The position numbers and the translations under genes are program-made. The notes beneath the pieces were generated by a model that did no database searches, was not told the DNA's origin, and saw only the letters and a list, made by a program, of their open reading frames with translations. Shown here in pieces: positions 1-8,858 of a DNA stretch of 64,000 nt. The stretch comes from Polyangiaceae bacterium (GTDB lineage: Bacteria > Myxococcota_A > Polyangia > Polyangiales > Polyangiaceae). Location: assembly GCA_022842465.1 (NCBI GenBank), contig JALHPN010000016.1, positions 1 to 64,000 of the forward strand. Reading direction: 5' to 3'. How positions within the stretch are numbered: the first letter of the stretch is position 1; each line of letters begins with the position of its first letter.

Positions 1-884
1 AGCGCGGCGTGGGCGCCGAGCCGGCGGCGAGCGCCGAACGCGCACGACGCGGCCTCCTCCTCGCACGTCCGCGTGAAGCCCCCGCGCGGGGTGGGGTCGC
101 ACTGCGGGGCGGCGGTGACCTTGCCGTTCAGGACCGCGCGGTCGCCGTCGGGCCGGTAGACGGTGCAGATCCCGGTGATGTCGTCGTCGGTGAGGATGCG
201 CATCTTCGTCGACGGCGGATCGTACCGAGCGAACATCGTCGCGTCGGGCTGGTCGGAGTGGCCCATCCCGAGGAAGTGCCCGGCCTCGTGAGTCGCGACG
301 CTGAGGAAGTCGTACGCCTGCCCCTCGACGGGGTCCCGCAGGGCGATCGGCTGCATGTTGACCATGTTGATCTCCATGTCCGCGCCGAAGAGCTCGCCGG
401 TCTCGCGATCGAAGGACACCGTCGTGAGCCCGAGCACCTGCGGGCCGTACGTCCACTCGTCGTCGCGGAAGACGACGACGTTCACGTTCGGGGCGCCGTT
501 CCGCGCGTACTCGACCTTCCCGCACTCGACGGGGCCGAGGTCACGCACGTCGATGCTCGCGCGCGAGCGGCCGGTGCCGTCCGTCGGGCACGTCGCTCCC
601 GTCCAGCGGGTGAAGGCGGTCGAGAGGAGGTTCGACGCCTCCTCGTAGGCGACCTTCCGGCTCGCGCTCCCCTGGATGGAGTACCCGACGCACGAGTTCC
701 GCCAGAAGAGGGGCACGCCCTTGTCGAAGCACCCGCCGTTGGCGACCGCGTCGTAGTCCGCCGGCGCCCTCTCCGTCATCGTCCTGCAGAACCCGTGGGC
801 ACGCGAGGGCGAGGCCAGGACCGTCGCGGAGGCCAAGAAGGCCGCGGGGAGCGCCGGGAGGATGCGGCGCGAGGCGCGATTCAC
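1..884 (-). CDS. Secreted matrixin-like zinc metalloprotease (3' end outside window)
   Basis: The reading frame opens with GTG at 884 and runs off the left edge, so the C-terminus is missing. About 295 residues are visible. The first 25 residues form a signal peptide (basic MNRASRR start, Ala/Leu core, SRA cleavage region). Around residues 197-207 lies HEAGHFLGMGH, the extended zinc site HExxHxxGxxH of metzincins, preceded by a matrixin-like region (polar segment with VRDLG and a FRDDEW stretch). The protein is therefore predicted to be an exported zinc endopeptidase, probably acting in the periplasm or outside the cell. Seven or more cysteines in the visible part suggest disulfides. A TATCAT hexamer lies 8 bp before the GTG. 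The start is chosen because the signal peptide begins directly there. Family assignment is confident; the substrate is unknown. Confidence 0.8.
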   Translation of the reverse strand, partial: MNRASRRILPALPAAFLASATVLASPSRAHGFCRTMTERAPADYDAVANGGCFDKGVPLFWRNSCVGYSIQGSASRKVAYEEASNLLSTAFTRWTGATCPTDGTGRSRASIDVRDLGPVECGKVEYARNGAPNVNVVVFRDDEWTYGPQVLGLTTVSFDRETGELFGADMEINMVNMQPIALRDPVEGQAYDFLSVATHEAGHFLGMGHSDQPDATMFARYDPPSTKMRILTDDDITGICTVYRPDGDRAVLNGKVTAAPQCDPTPRGGFTRTCEEEAASCAFGARRRLGAHAA

Positions 885-892
885 GGTCCCGG

Positions 893-898
893 ATGATA
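893..898 (-). promoter_or_regulatory. Candidate -10 hexamer TATCAT, near-leaderless start
   Basis: TATCAT on the minus strand ends 8 nt before the GTG of the metalloprotease gene, so transcription would start about 2 nt before the start codon. No convincing -35 or ribosome binding site is seen. One of about a dozen similarly placed hexamers in the window. Confidence 0.35.
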
Positions 899-940
899 CT
901 CGCGAAGGGCGAGGTCGACGAGGCCGGTCTCGCAGGGGCG

Positions 941-1597
941 TCAGGCGACGTCGTCTTCGCTCTTCTTGCCGAAGCGGGACTTGAGGACGCCGTAGATGAC
1001 GGGAGAGACCGAGACGAGGATGACAATGTAGACGACCTTCTCGATCTGCTTCGCGTCCATGATCTTCCCGAGGAAGTACCCGAGGAACGTCATGGACATG
1101 ACCCAGCCCACGCCGCCGAGGACGTTGAACTGGAGGAAGCGCCGGTACTCCATCTTGCCGATGCCCGCGACGATCGGGGCGAAGGTGCGGAGGAAGGGCA
1201 CGAAGCGCGCGATGATGATCGTCTTGCCGCCGTGCTTCTCGTAGTAGCGCTGCGCGGCGAGGAGGCGATCCTTCCGGAAGAAGAACGACTGCTCGCGCTT
1301 GAAGAGCGCCGAGCCCGTGCGGGACCCGAAGGCGAAGCCCACGGCGTCGCCCGAGATGGCCGTCACCATGAGGACGACGTTCAGGAGGAGGAGGTTCGCG
1401 AACGGCGAGAGCCCGAACGGGTTGATCCAGTTGCCCGAGACGAGGGCCCCCGCGGTCACGAGCAGCGAGTCGCCCGGGAGGAAGAAGCCGAAGAAGAGGC
1501 CCGTCTCGGCGAACACGATCGCGATGAGGACGGGGTAGCCGCCAGCCTGGAGGATCGGGCCGGGGTTCCGGAGGAGCTGCAAGAGCCAGTCGAGCAT
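941..1597 (-). CDS. DedA/SNARE-associated family membrane protein
   Basis: 218-residue DedA family membrane protein, the usual length. The family signatures are present: FAETGLFFGFFLPGDSLLVTAG near the N-terminus, a glycine-rich segment GDAVGFAFGSRTG, and the conserved central block RYYEKHGGKTIIIARFVPFLRTFAP followed by a GVGWVMSMTFLGYFLG helix (each listed in fragments of a longer match). DedA proteins are undecaprenyl-phosphate/phospholipid flippases or proton-linked envelope homeostasis proteins of the inner membrane. The start at 1597 (MLDWLL) is chosen because the 29 residues of in-frame extension upstream are Arg-rich and unlike the family; GGGGGCACC lies just upstream as a possible ribosome site. 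Located 56 bp upstream of the metalloprotease in the same direction. Confidence 0.9.
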   Translation of the reverse strand: MLDWLLQLLRNPGPILQAGGYPVLIAIVFAETGLFFGFFLPGDSLLVTAGALVSGNWINPFGLSPFANLLLLNVVLMVTAISGDAVGFAFGSRTGSALFKREQSFFFRKDRLLAAQRYYEKHGGKTIIIARFVPFLRTFAPIVAGIGKMEYRRFLQFNVLGGVGWVMSMTFLGYFLGKIMDAKQIEKVVYIVILVSVSPVIYGVLKSRFGKKSEDDVA

Positions 1598-1711
1598 GGC
1601 GGTGCCCCCGTCTACCCGGAGTCCGGGTCGTCGTCCACCACGTCGCACGCCGCGGGGGCGACGTCGCGTGCGCGCGCGCGACACAAGGCGGCCGACGGGG
1701 CGACGGGCGAG

Positions 1712-2728
1712 CTACTTCTTCGCGGGAGCGAGGCCGGGGGAGGTGGGCTCGTCGGTCATGCCGAGGCCGTCCTCCGGCGCGTCCATCTTGGGGGGGCTCA
1801 TCATCGGCTGCGTGACGGTGCCGCCCATCGGCGGGGCCGTGTCTGCGCTCGCGGCCGAGCCCGAAGAAGGAGGCGCGCCCCCGGCGCTGGACGCTCTGGC
1901 TCTACCGCCCTCTCCGCCGCCCGAGGTGCCCGTGCTGCCGGACACCGCCATCGCCTGGTCGGGTTGCGCCTCGATCTGGATGAGCACGGCCGTGACGTTG
2001 TCCTCGCCGCCGTGCTCGTTCGCGCGCGCGATGAGCTGGGTGCAGGCCTCGCGGATGTCCGCGGCCCCAGAGACGATCCGGAGGATTTCCTCGTCCGTGA
2101 CCATCCCCGACAAGCCGTCGGAGCAGAGCACGTAGACGTCGCCCGGCCGCGGATCGTCGTGCTGGAGGTCGACCACGACCTGGTCCTGCATGCCGAGAGC
2201 GCGGGTGATGACGTTCTTCGGGAGCTCGCTGCGCTGCTCCTCGGTGAGGTCGGGCATCGCCAGCAGGTAGTCGTTGATGAGCGAGTGGTCGCGCGTGAGC
2301 TGCGCGATGGCGCCGCCGCGAACGCGGTAGGCGCGCGAGTCGCCGACGTGGCCGATGTACATCCGGCCCTTTCGCGGGCTGAACATGGCGCCCACGACCG
2401 TGGTGCCCATGCCGTGGTACTCGCGCGAGCGGCTCGAGCGCTCGAAGATCTGGCGGTTGGCGACGCGGATCCCCGTCAGGAGGCGGTTCTCCTCCTCCGA
2501 CAGGTTCGTGTCGAAGTGGAAGGGCCACGTGACGTCGTCGTTCGCCGTCGACTTGAAGAACTCGCTGATCGTCTCGGTCGCCAGCTTGGAGGCGACGTCG
2601 CCTGCGCGATGCCCCCCCATTCCGTCGGCGACGACGAAGAGGTCGTACTCCTTGAGGACGACGAAGGAGTCCTCGTTGTGCTCTCTCTGGAGCCCAACAT
2701 CGCTCGCTCCGGCTGCGATGGCACGCAT
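1712..2728 (-). CDS. PP2C-type serine/threonine protein phosphatase
   Basis: 338-residue PP2C phosphatase of the bacterial Stp/PrpC type, which removes phosphate from Ser/Thr-phosphorylated proteins using two metal ions. Metal-binding motifs are all visible: REHNED near residue 18, ADGMGGH (35-40), GDSRAY (129-134), CSDGLSGM (203-209) and GGEDN (240-244). The last ~75 residues are a Gly/Ser/Pro/Ala-rich tail without a membrane segment, so the enzyme is probably cytoplasmic. In Myxococcota such enzymes counteract the numerous Hanks-type kinases, but no kinase gene lies in this window. ATG at 2728 gives the normal family N-terminus (MRAIAAGASDVG); a TTG at 2785 would add 19 residues. It lies 141 bp downstream of frr. 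Confidence 0.92.
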   Translation of the reverse strand: MRAIAAGASDVGLQREHNEDSFVVLKEYDLFVVADGMGGHRAGDVASKLATETISEFFKSTANDDVTWPFHFDTNLSEEENRLLTGIRVANRQIFERSSRSREYHGMGTTVVGAMFSPRKGRMYIGHVGDSRAYRVRGGAIAQLTRDHSLINDYLLAMPDLTEEQRSELPKNVITRALGMQDQVVVDLQHDDPRPGDVYVLCSDGLSGMVTDEEILRIVSGAADIREACTQLIARANEHGGEDNVTAVLIQIEAQPDQAMAVSGSTGTSGGGEGGRARASSAGGAPPSSGSAASADTAPPMGGTVTQPMMSPPKMDAPEDGLGMTDEPTSPGLAPAKK

Positions 2729-2869
2729 CAGGTCAACGGCTCCGCTCAGGGAATCAGGCTCGCCCGTCAGGGTCAGGGCTGTCAAGCCCAGCCAGGGGAA
2801 GGCAGGAAGAGGTGCGACAGGAATGAAGGTCGGCAGCGCATGATCGTAGGGGGAAGTGCGACGCGGCGG

Positions 2870-3427
2870 TCACACCTCCATGATGTCCTTTTCCTTGGCG
2901 GCGACGATCTGATCGACCACCTTCACGGACTCGGAGACCGTCTCCTCGGCCTTCTTCTTCGAACGCTCGACGTCGTCCGTGCTCGCGCCGCCGCCGTCGT
3001 CGATCTCGGTGAGCATGTCGAGCGCCTCGTGACGAGCCTTGCGGATCGTCACCTTGCACTCCTCACCATACTTCTTCGCGATCTTCACGAACTCCCGGCG
3101 ACGCTCCTCGGTGAGCGGCGGGAGGGGGAGACGGATGATGTCGCCGTCGACCTGCGGGTTCAACCCGAGGTCGTTCTCCCGGAGCGCCTTCTCGACCGCC
3201 TTCATCACGGTCTTGTCCCACGGCTTCACCGTGATCATGCGGGGCTCGGGGATGTTGATGTTCGCCATCTGCGCGAGCGGCGTCATGGTGCCGTAGTAGT
3301 CGACCCGGACGCCGTCGAGGAGGTTCGCGCTCGCGCGCCCGGCGCGCAGCTTCGCCATGTCGCGCTTCAGCGACTCGTGGGCCTTGGCGATCGAGGAGAC
3401 CAACTCTTTGTGTACGTCGTCCAGCAT
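2870..3427 (-). CDS. frr: Ribosome recycling factor
   Basis: 185 residues, exactly the family length. The protein splits the post-termination ribosome together with EF-G. Diagnostic features are KLRAGRASANLLDGVRVDYYG near residues 26-46 (family hallmark split across the domain I/II hinge), TPLAQMANINIPEPRMITVKPWD in domain II, and the C-terminal helix ending VDQIVAAKEKDIMEV. A TAAGGT hexamer at 3455-3460 on this strand is a candidate -10. The usual partners tsf and pyrH are not upstream; instead a divergent Cys-rich gene begins 155 bp away, so frr heads its own transcript here. Confidence 0.98.
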   Translation of the reverse strand: MLDDVHKELVSSIAKAHESLKRDMAKLRAGRASANLLDGVRVDYYGTMTPLAQMANINIPEPRMITVKPWDKTVMKAVEKALRENDLGLNPQVDGDIIRLPLPPLTEERRREFVKIAKKYGEECKVTIRKARHEALDMLTEIDDGGGASTDDVERSKKKAEETVSESVKVVDQIVAAKEKDIMEV

Positions 3428-3582
3428 CGGGGTGAGCGCCTCCGCGCGGAACGCACCTTAGCCCCACTGGGCCCCCACGAGAAGAGGCCGAATAGGGCGG
3501 GGTGGGCGCCCGTCCATCGGGAGGCGGCGCCACCCGTCTCCTCCGGCTATAGAGGGGGCCAGGCCCTCCTTCGCGCCTCTGC

Positions 3583-4674
3583 ATGACGCCTCCTCCTCGC
3601 ATCCGGCCCGGTTCCGAGGGTCTTCGCGGCCGCGGGCCGGGTCCGCGCCGCGGCGCGTCGGTCGTCGCTCGCGTCTCGCTCGGTCTCGGGGTGGCGCTCG
3701 GGATCGCGGCGGCGATCGCGCCCGAGAGCGCTGCCGAGGGACCGAAGGGGCCTCCGGCGGCCCCCGCCCCCGACGGCGGCGCCTCGGCCCGCTTCGTCGG
3801 CACGGTCAGGCCGCCCGACCTCGACGACGTCGAGCACATGTGCGCGCTGCTCACGGGCTGCAAGGGGCTGCCGTTCCCTACGGGCTTCGTCCCACGTGAC
3901 CTGCCGGGATGCGTGAAGGCGCTCGCCGACGAGCTCGCGTCGCCGCGTGCCGCCTCCTTCTCGCTCTCCCTGAAGGAGTGCGGGCTCCGAGCGAGCTCGT
4001 GCGGCGAGCTCCGCACGTGCGCGCTCCGGGGCGCCAGGCCCGACGTCTGCGCTGGCCGCGGCAAGGCGGGGGCCGTCGACCACTGCGACGACGGAGGCCG
4101 CGCGATCACCTGCGCGGGCGAGAAGCCCGTGCTCGTGCGCGACTGCCCGCGCGGCGGCGAGCAGTGCGCGGTCGTCGCGGGGAAGGCGACCTGCGCGCTC
4201 GGTACCTGCGAAGCGGACGCGGAGGCGGACGCCGCGCCCGCCTGCTCGGCGTCGGGCACCCGCATCGTCGAGTGCCGCAAGGGCAAGCTCCTCAGCAGCG
4301 ACTGCAACACGTTCGGCCTCAAGTGCAGCGTGGGGCCGGACGGCCCGCAGTGCGTCTCACCGACCCCTGCGTGCGCGGGGGAGGGGACGACGTGCGACGG
4401 CAGCGTCGCCGTCTCCTGCTGGCGCGGTCACGAGGTCCGGGTCGACTGCGGCGCGGCCGGCCTCGCCTGCGGGGCGAGCGCCTCCGGCAGGGCGATGGGC
4501 TCGTGCGTCGTCCCGCCTCCGAGCGGCGCCGCGTGCGATCCGAAGGCGCCCGCCCGCTGCGACGGCGCCTCGCTCTCGTGGTGCGCCTGGGGCAAGCCGC
4601 GGTCGTATCTCTGCAAGTCGATGGGCCTCGCGCGCTGCGTCTCGGACGACAAGGGCGCGCGTTGCGCACCGTGA
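3583..4674 (+). CDS. Cys-rich exported protein, function unknown
   Basis: 363 residues. An Arg-rich N-terminus followed by a hydrophobic stretch (VARVSLGLGVALGIAAAIA) and an Ala-rich cleavage region suggests export through Sec, possibly with a slightly long n-region; a later start is possible. After residue ~75 the protein carries over 25 cysteines arranged in several ~45-residue units of the pattern C...GxxxxxCxxG...DC...GLxC, seen at about residues 150-190, 195-245, 255-300 and 305-363. These look like small disulfide-bonded modules. No catalytic motif is recognised. The gene is divergent from frr and 34 bp before the next lipoprotein gene. TATAGA at 3548-3553 is a possible -10. Function cannot be assigned. 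Confidence 0.7.
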   Translation: MTPPPRIRPGSEGLRGRGPGPRRGASVVARVSLGLGVALGIAAAIAPESAAEGPKGPPAAPAPDGGASARFVGTVRPPDLDDVEHMCALLTGCKGLPFPTGFVPRDLPGCVKALADELASPRAASFSLSLKECGLRASSCGELRTCALRGARPDVCAGRGKAGAVDHCDDGGRAITCAGEKPVLVRDCPRGGEQCAVVAGKATCALGTCEADAEADAAPACSASGTRIVECRKGKLLSSDCNTFGLKCSVGPDGPQCVSPTPACAGEGTTCDGSVAVSCWRGHEVRVDCGAAGLACGASASGRAMGSCVVPPPSGAACDPKAPARCDGASLSWCAWGKPRSYLCKSMGLARCVSDDKGARCAP

Positions 4675-4694
4675 CCGTCCCGCCTTCGCCGTGC

Positions 4695-4700
4695 TATCCC
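4695..4700 (+). promoter_or_regulatory. Candidate -10 hexamer TATCCC, near-leaderless start
   Basis: TATCCC ends 8 nt before ATG 4709. A weak -35 (TGACCG) lies 17 nt upstream of it, overlapping the end of the preceding gene. Confidence 0.3.
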
Positions 4701-4708
4701 CGCGCGGG

Positions 4709-6472
4709 ATGATGCGGGGAGGGAAGATCGCCGTCGCCGTCGCGACGCTCGCAGCGGTCGCCGTGACCGGCGGCTGCAAGGGCTGCCGCTCCGGAGACGA
4801 GCCCACCTCCCAGATCACCGACGAGACCGAGGTCCCCGCGCCGAAGGATCTGGTCGCGGAGATCGTGCTCGCGAGCCCGGGCACGACGTGGACGAAGCTC
4901 CAGCGTGGCCTCGGCGGAACGGTAGGGCTCCTGCCGCCGTCCTTCGCGAGCGCCGCGGTCCTCGCGATGGGCCTCGACCCCGTCCTCGCGGGGGAGATCG
5001 ACGCGACGACGCCGGGCTTCGCGGCGCTCGCGGGGGACCCGCTCGCCCCCGCCTGGGCGTTCGCGGTGCGGGCGTCCGACCCCCGTCACCTGCGCGCCGT
5101 CCTCGCGGGAGGAGAGACCGCGCGATACGACGCGCGCGACGTCGCAGGACTGACGGAGCTCGTCCCGAAGGTGCCCCCGCCGAAGGATCCCGAGCGGCCT
5201 CTGCCGCCCGTGATCGGCCTGACGAAGGGCGGGTTCGTCGTGGTCGCCGGCTCGAGCGCGGCGCTCGCGAGCATCGGACCCTACGTGACGCGGACGCTCT
5301 CGAAGCGCGCGCTCCCTCCGGCGTCTGCAGGCGTGGTCGACGTCTCCCGGGATGCGATCCGCGTCGTCGTCGCGCCGCGGGTGGAGGCCGCGTGGTCGTC
5401 GCAGAAGGAGCAGCTCCTCGCCCGTGACGAAGAGGCGAGGCGAGCGCACGGCGGGCGCGCCCCCGACTTCGGCGATCCGAAGGCGATCGTGGGCGCGCTC
5501 GATGCCCTCCTCGGCGATCGTGTGGCGCTCCTCGCCGACATGGAACACGCGCGGTTCGCCGTGGACGTCCTCGACGAGGATCTTCGCGTCGCTTTGACCC
5601 TGACGCCCACGGCGGCCGGAGGGCCGGCGTCCCGCTGGGTCTCCGCGATGACGGCCGCCGACGTCCGGGGGGCGCTCGCGATGCCGAAGACCTCTCTGCT
5701 CGCCGGCGCGTTGGCGACGCCGCGCTCCGCCGAGGTCGACGCAGGGGCGGACGCGATCGGAGGCGCGATGCTCCAGGTCATCGGCGGGCGGCTCTCGCCG
5801 AGCGACGACGCGCGGCTGCGGGACGCGATGACGGACTGGGGCAAGGCCCGCGGGGACCGCGTCACGTTCGCGGCGAGCTGGGCTCCGCCGCGCGGCGCGC
5901 TCGTCCGGCTCGCCGTGGTCGATCGCGAGGCGGCCGCGCGTGCGATGCGTGCGACGCTGGTGTCGGCGGGCGTCCCGCCCATGAGCGAGCTCTTCCACCT
6001 GAAGAGCGTCCGCATCTCCGAGGACGACGTCGTGCCGCTCGGGAAGGTGACGCTCGCGACGTTCGTGCGCGTCGCGGAGCGCGCGGTGCGGCGGCCCCCG
6101 CGAACCTCCGACGCCGGGGCCCCCGACGCGAAGGCGTCCGCCGACGGAGTTGCCTGGCTCCTCGACGGCGACACGCTCGTCGCCGCCGCCGGAGAGGAGC
6201 CGCTCGTCACGCTCCGCACGATGACGCGACCCGAGGCGACGCTGGGGGACGAGCCCGTCGTCAAGCGCGTGCTCGCGCTGGTGACCGAGGCCGGCGACAC
6301 GACCGAGACCTTCGTCGTCGCGCAGCCGTTCGAGCTCGACGAGCGCCGCGCACCCCTCCCGAGCGCGCCGATCGCGATGACCCTCGGTCGACGGGAGGGC
6401 GCCGCCGTCCTCCGCGTCGCCATGCCCTATGCGCTCGTCCGGGACGTCGGGCGCCTCCGCCTCTCTCCTTGA
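4709..6472 (+). CDS. Large lipoprotein of unknown function
   Basis: 587 residues from ATG 4709 (a second ATG follows at once; a GTG at 4691 would add six residues). MMRGGKIAVAVATLAAVAVTGGC is a lipoprotein signal with lipobox TGGC, so the mature protein is lipid-anchored; the residues after the Cys (KGCRSGDE) do not give a clear inner/outer membrane sorting signal. The rest alternates short hydrophobic strands with charged loops, with phrases such as LLPPSFASAAVLAMGLDP and GLTKGGFVVVAGSSAALASIGPYV that resemble periplasmic substrate-interaction or DUF3352-like proteins, but I cannot assign a family. It sits between a Cys-rich exported protein and a PhoD phosphatase on the same strand. Confidence 0.75.
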   Translation: MMRGGKIAVAVATLAAVAVTGGCKGCRSGDEPTSQITDETEVPAPKDLVAEIVLASPGTTWTKLQRGLGGTVGLLPPSFASAAVLAMGLDPVLAGEIDATTPGFAALAGDPLAPAWAFAVRASDPRHLRAVLAGGETARYDARDVAGLTELVPKVPPPKDPERPLPPVIGLTKGGFVVVAGSSAALASIGPYVTRTLSKRALPPASAGVVDVSRDAIRVVVAPRVEAAWSSQKEQLLARDEEARRAHGGRAPDFGDPKAIVGALDALLGDRVALLADMEHARFAVDVLDEDLRVALTLTPTAAGGPASRWVSAMTAADVRGALAMPKTSLLAGALATPRSAEVDAGADAIGGAMLQVIGGRLSPSDDARLRDAMTDWGKARGDRVTFAASWAPPRGALVRLAVVDREAAARAMRATLVSAGVPPMSELFHLKSVRISEDDVVPLGKVTLATFVRVAERAVRRPPRTSDAGAPDAKASADGVAWLLDGDTLVAAAGEEPLVTLRTMTRPEATLGDEPVVKRVLALVTEAGDTTETFVVAQPFELDERRAPLPSAPIAMTLGRREGAAVLRVAMPYALVRDVGRLRLSP

Positions 6473-6494
6473 GCCCTCGAACGGAATACGCTCC

Positions 6495-8054
6495 ATGACG
6501 AAGAGCAAGATCACGACCGGTCACGCCGTGACGAGGCGAGGCATCCTCGGCGCTCTCGTGACCGCGCCGGCGCTCGCCGCCCTCGTTCCCGGCTGCACGG
6601 ACGACGACGGCGACGCCACGCGATTCGACCACGGCGTCGCGAGCGGTGATCCGTTGCCGGATGCCGTGGTCCTCTGGACGCGCGTGACGGCGACGGACGG
6701 CGCGCCGCGCGACGTCTCCTTCGTCGTCGCCGAGGACGCCGCGCTCACGAACGTCGTCCAGCGCGGCACGTTCCGGACGGACGCGTCGCGTGACCATACG
6801 GTGAAGGTCGACGTCCGTGGCCTCCGCCCGGGGACGACGTACGCGTACCGCTTCGAGGCCGACGGCGTCGCCTCGCCGATCGGTCGCACGCGCACGGCAA
6901 AGGCGGGCGCCGTCGAGCGGCTCCGCTTCGCGATGCTCTCGTGCTCGAGCCTCGCGCACGGGTACTTCCACGTGTACCGGACCGTGGCCCAGCAGCTCGA
7001 CCTCGACGCGGTGCTCCACCTCGGTGACTACATCTACGAGTACGCGAGCGACGCGTACGGCGACGTGCGGATGTACGAGCCGCCGAACGAGGTCGTCACG
7101 CTCGCCGACTACCGGACGCGGCACGCCCAGTACAAGCGCGACCCGGACCTCCAGGCCGCGCATCGCCAGCACGCCTTCATCACGATCTGGGACGACCACG
7201 AGACCGCCAACGACGCGTACGTGGACGGCGCCGAGAACCACACGCCCGACGAGGGTGCCTTCGCGGATCGCAAGGCCGCCGCGAAGAAGGCCTACTACGA
7301 GTGGATGCCGATCCGGGAGACCCCGGATGGACGCATCTTCCGGAAGCTCGCGTTCGGAGACCTCGTCGATCTCGTCCTCCTCGACACGCGCCTCTGGGGG
7401 CGCACGAAGCAGAGCGGCGGCTTCTTCGGCCCGGCTCCGACGCCCGACTCGGCGCGGACGCTCCTCGGCGACGATCAGGCCGCCTGGATGGAGAGCGAGC
7501 TCCGCGCGTCGACGTCGCGCTGGAGGCTCCTCGGACAGCAGGTCATGGTCTCCGACGTCCTCCTCGACGCGAAGCAGATCGTGAACCTCGATCAGTGGCA
7601 CGGGTACCCCGAGTCGCGCGCTCGCCTCCTCGATTTCTTCCGCACGTCGGGGGTGAAGGACGTCGTCGTCCTCACGGGCGACATCCACAGCTCGTGGGCG
7701 AACGAGATCATCACGACGCCGCGCGATCCTGCCGCCTACGACCCGGCGACGTCGCGCGGCTCGCTCGCGGTCGAGTTCGTCACGCCCGGGGTCACGTCGC
7801 CGGGGCTCCCTGACATCCTCCTCGGCGTCGTCGAACAGGCGCGGCCGCTGAACCCACACGTGCGCTGGATCGACCCGACGAACCGCGGGTACATCGTGCT
7901 GGACGTCACGCGCGAGCGCGTCCAGGCGGCCTGGTTCCACGTCGACGACGTCACGCAGACGACGGCGAACATCACCTTCGCGAAGGCCTTCCGCGTCGAT
8001 CACGGGACGACGCGCCTCGTCGAGGACCCGGCCCCCGCGCCGCCGCAGGCCTAG
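6495..8054 (+). CDS. phoD: PhoD-type alkaline phosphatase/phosphodiesterase, Tat-exported lipoprotein
   Basis: 519 residues. The N-terminus has a twin-arginine signal (TRRGILGAL at 13-21) ending in a lipobox VPGC (Cys34), so the enzyme is predicted to be exported folded and lipid-anchored. The PhoD layout follows: an N-terminal beta domain (FDHGVASGDPLPDAVVLWTR), then the metallophosphatase core with HLGDYIYEY (~175), TIWDDHETANDAY (~230), a LLDTRLWGR segment and LTGDIHSSWANEI (~395). PhoD enzymes hydrolyse phosphomono- and diesters using Fe and Ca, and are typically used for phosphate scavenging. No Pho box was identified. ATG 6495 is chosen because it starts the Tat signal; an upstream in-frame ATG at 6429 lies inside the previous gene. 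Confidence 0.93.
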   Translation: MTKSKITTGHAVTRRGILGALVTAPALAALVPGCTDDDGDATRFDHGVASGDPLPDAVVLWTRVTATDGAPRDVSFVVAEDAALTNVVQRGTFRTDASRDHTVKVDVRGLRPGTTYAYRFEADGVASPIGRTRTAKAGAVERLRFAMLSCSSLAHGYFHVYRTVAQQLDLDAVLHLGDYIYEYASDAYGDVRMYEPPNEVVTLADYRTRHAQYKRDPDLQAAHRQHAFITIWDDHETANDAYVDGAENHTPDEGAFADRKAAAKKAYYEWMPIRETPDGRIFRKLAFGDLVDLVLLDTRLWGRTKQSGGFFGPAPTPDSARTLLGDDQAAWMESELRASTSRWRLLGQQVMVSDVLLDAKQIVNLDQWHGYPESRARLLDFFRTSGVKDVVVLTGDIHSSWANEIITTPRDPAAYDPATSRGSLAVEFVTPGVTSPGLPDILLGVVEQARPLNPHVRWIDPTNRGYIVLDVTRERVQAAWFHVDDVTQTTANITFAKAFRVDHGTTRLVEDPAPAPPQA

Positions 8055-8098
8055 CTCGACGAGAAGGCGAGCGCGCGCAACGGGCTGGCCGCAGGGGT

Positions 8099-8104
8099 TA
8101 TGCT
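8099..8104 (+). promoter_or_regulatory. Candidate -10 hexamer TATGCT, leaderless start
   Basis: TATGCT ends 6 nt before GTG 8111; a start site 7 nt downstream would coincide with the start codon itself. No Shine-Dalgarno sequence is present. Confidence 0.4.
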
Positions 8105-8110
8105 CGACGG

Positions 8111-8854
8111 GTGAGCCTCACGCCCGCGACGTGGAGACGGCGACCCTGGGACCTCGCCGTCCGCGCGAACGTGCTGGCGTTCGCATGCGTGGTCGCGTGC
8201 GGGCGAACCGACGCGAGCTCGAGCGAGGCGGCTGCCAGGTCGGCCGCGCCCGCCGCCTCGACCGTCGCGCCCGCGCCGTCGACGTCGACGTCGACGTCGA
8301 CGGCGGCGGTGCGCGCCTCGTGCGAGGCGTTCCCCTGGGGCTTCCCGCACAGCGCCCTCGTCGAGGCGGCACGGTGCCAGGCGCCGTCCGACTGCGCGGC
8401 CGTCGAGGTGGGCGGTGGCTGCGTCGCGACGAAGCGCGCCGGGCTCGCGGACGTCGCTGCGCTCTACCGCGACTGGGTCCGCCTCGGATGCCATCGCCCG
8501 AGCGGATCCCCGACGGCGCTCTCCGAAGTGCCCGGCCCCGAGATCTCCGCGCGCTGCGGCCCGGACGTCGCTTCCGTCACGTGCCAGGGCGGCACGTGCG
8601 AGCTCACGCCGAGTGACTGCGAATACCAGGGGATGCGTCGCGCTGCGTGCGAGGCGAAGGGCGGCTCCTGGGGCGGCTGCACGCCGGGGCGCGGGCGCCT
8701 GCCCGGCTGCAACCTCCCGACCACGGACGAGGGCAAGGCCTGCCGCGACAAGCGTGACTGTCAGGGGGCTTGTGTGAACGGCATGTGCTCGCGGCTTCGC
8801 GTCTACAAGGGCTGCGGCGCCATGATCGACGGCAAGCCGATGTGCGTCGAGTGA
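8111..8854 (+). CDS. Small Cys-rich lipoprotein, function unknown
   Basis: 247 residues from GTG. The N-terminus (RANVLAFACVVACG) is hydrophobic with a lipobox-like VVAC, followed by a 30-residue Ala/Ser/Thr/Pro linker encoded in part by a four-copy GTCGAC microsatellite. The mature part contains about 16 cysteines; the C-terminal half has phrases typical of secreted myxobacterial Cys-rich proteins (GKACRDKRDCQGACVNGMC). No catalytic domain recognised. It ends 33 bp from the convergent permease gene, with a small hairpin in between. Anchoring is inferred from the signal only. Confidence 0.7.
   Translation: MSLTPATWRRRPWDLAVRANVLAFACVVACGRTDASSSEAAARSAAPAASTVAPAPSTSTSTSTAAVRASCEAFPWGFPHSALVEAARCQAPSDCAAVEVGGGCVATKRAGLADVAALYRDWVRLGCHRPSGSPTALSEVPGPEISARCGPDVASVTCQGGTCELTPSDCEYQGMRRAACEAKGGSWGGCTPGRGRLPGCNLPTTDEGKACRDKRDCQGACVNGMCSRLRVYKGCGAMIDGKPMCVE
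8278..8301 (+). repeat. (GTCGAC)x4 microsatellite inside lipoprotein gene
   Basis: Four head-to-tail copies of the palindromic hexamer GTCGAC, encoding Ser-Thr dipeptides in the linker after the lipobox. Change in copy number would keep the frame. Confidence 0.85.
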
Positions 8855-8858
8855 CGCG

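Noticed and set aside
893-3586. Long plus-strand open frame across DedA, PP2C and frr
   Set aside because: Each of those minus-strand genes has clear family motifs, so the plus frame is a shadow.
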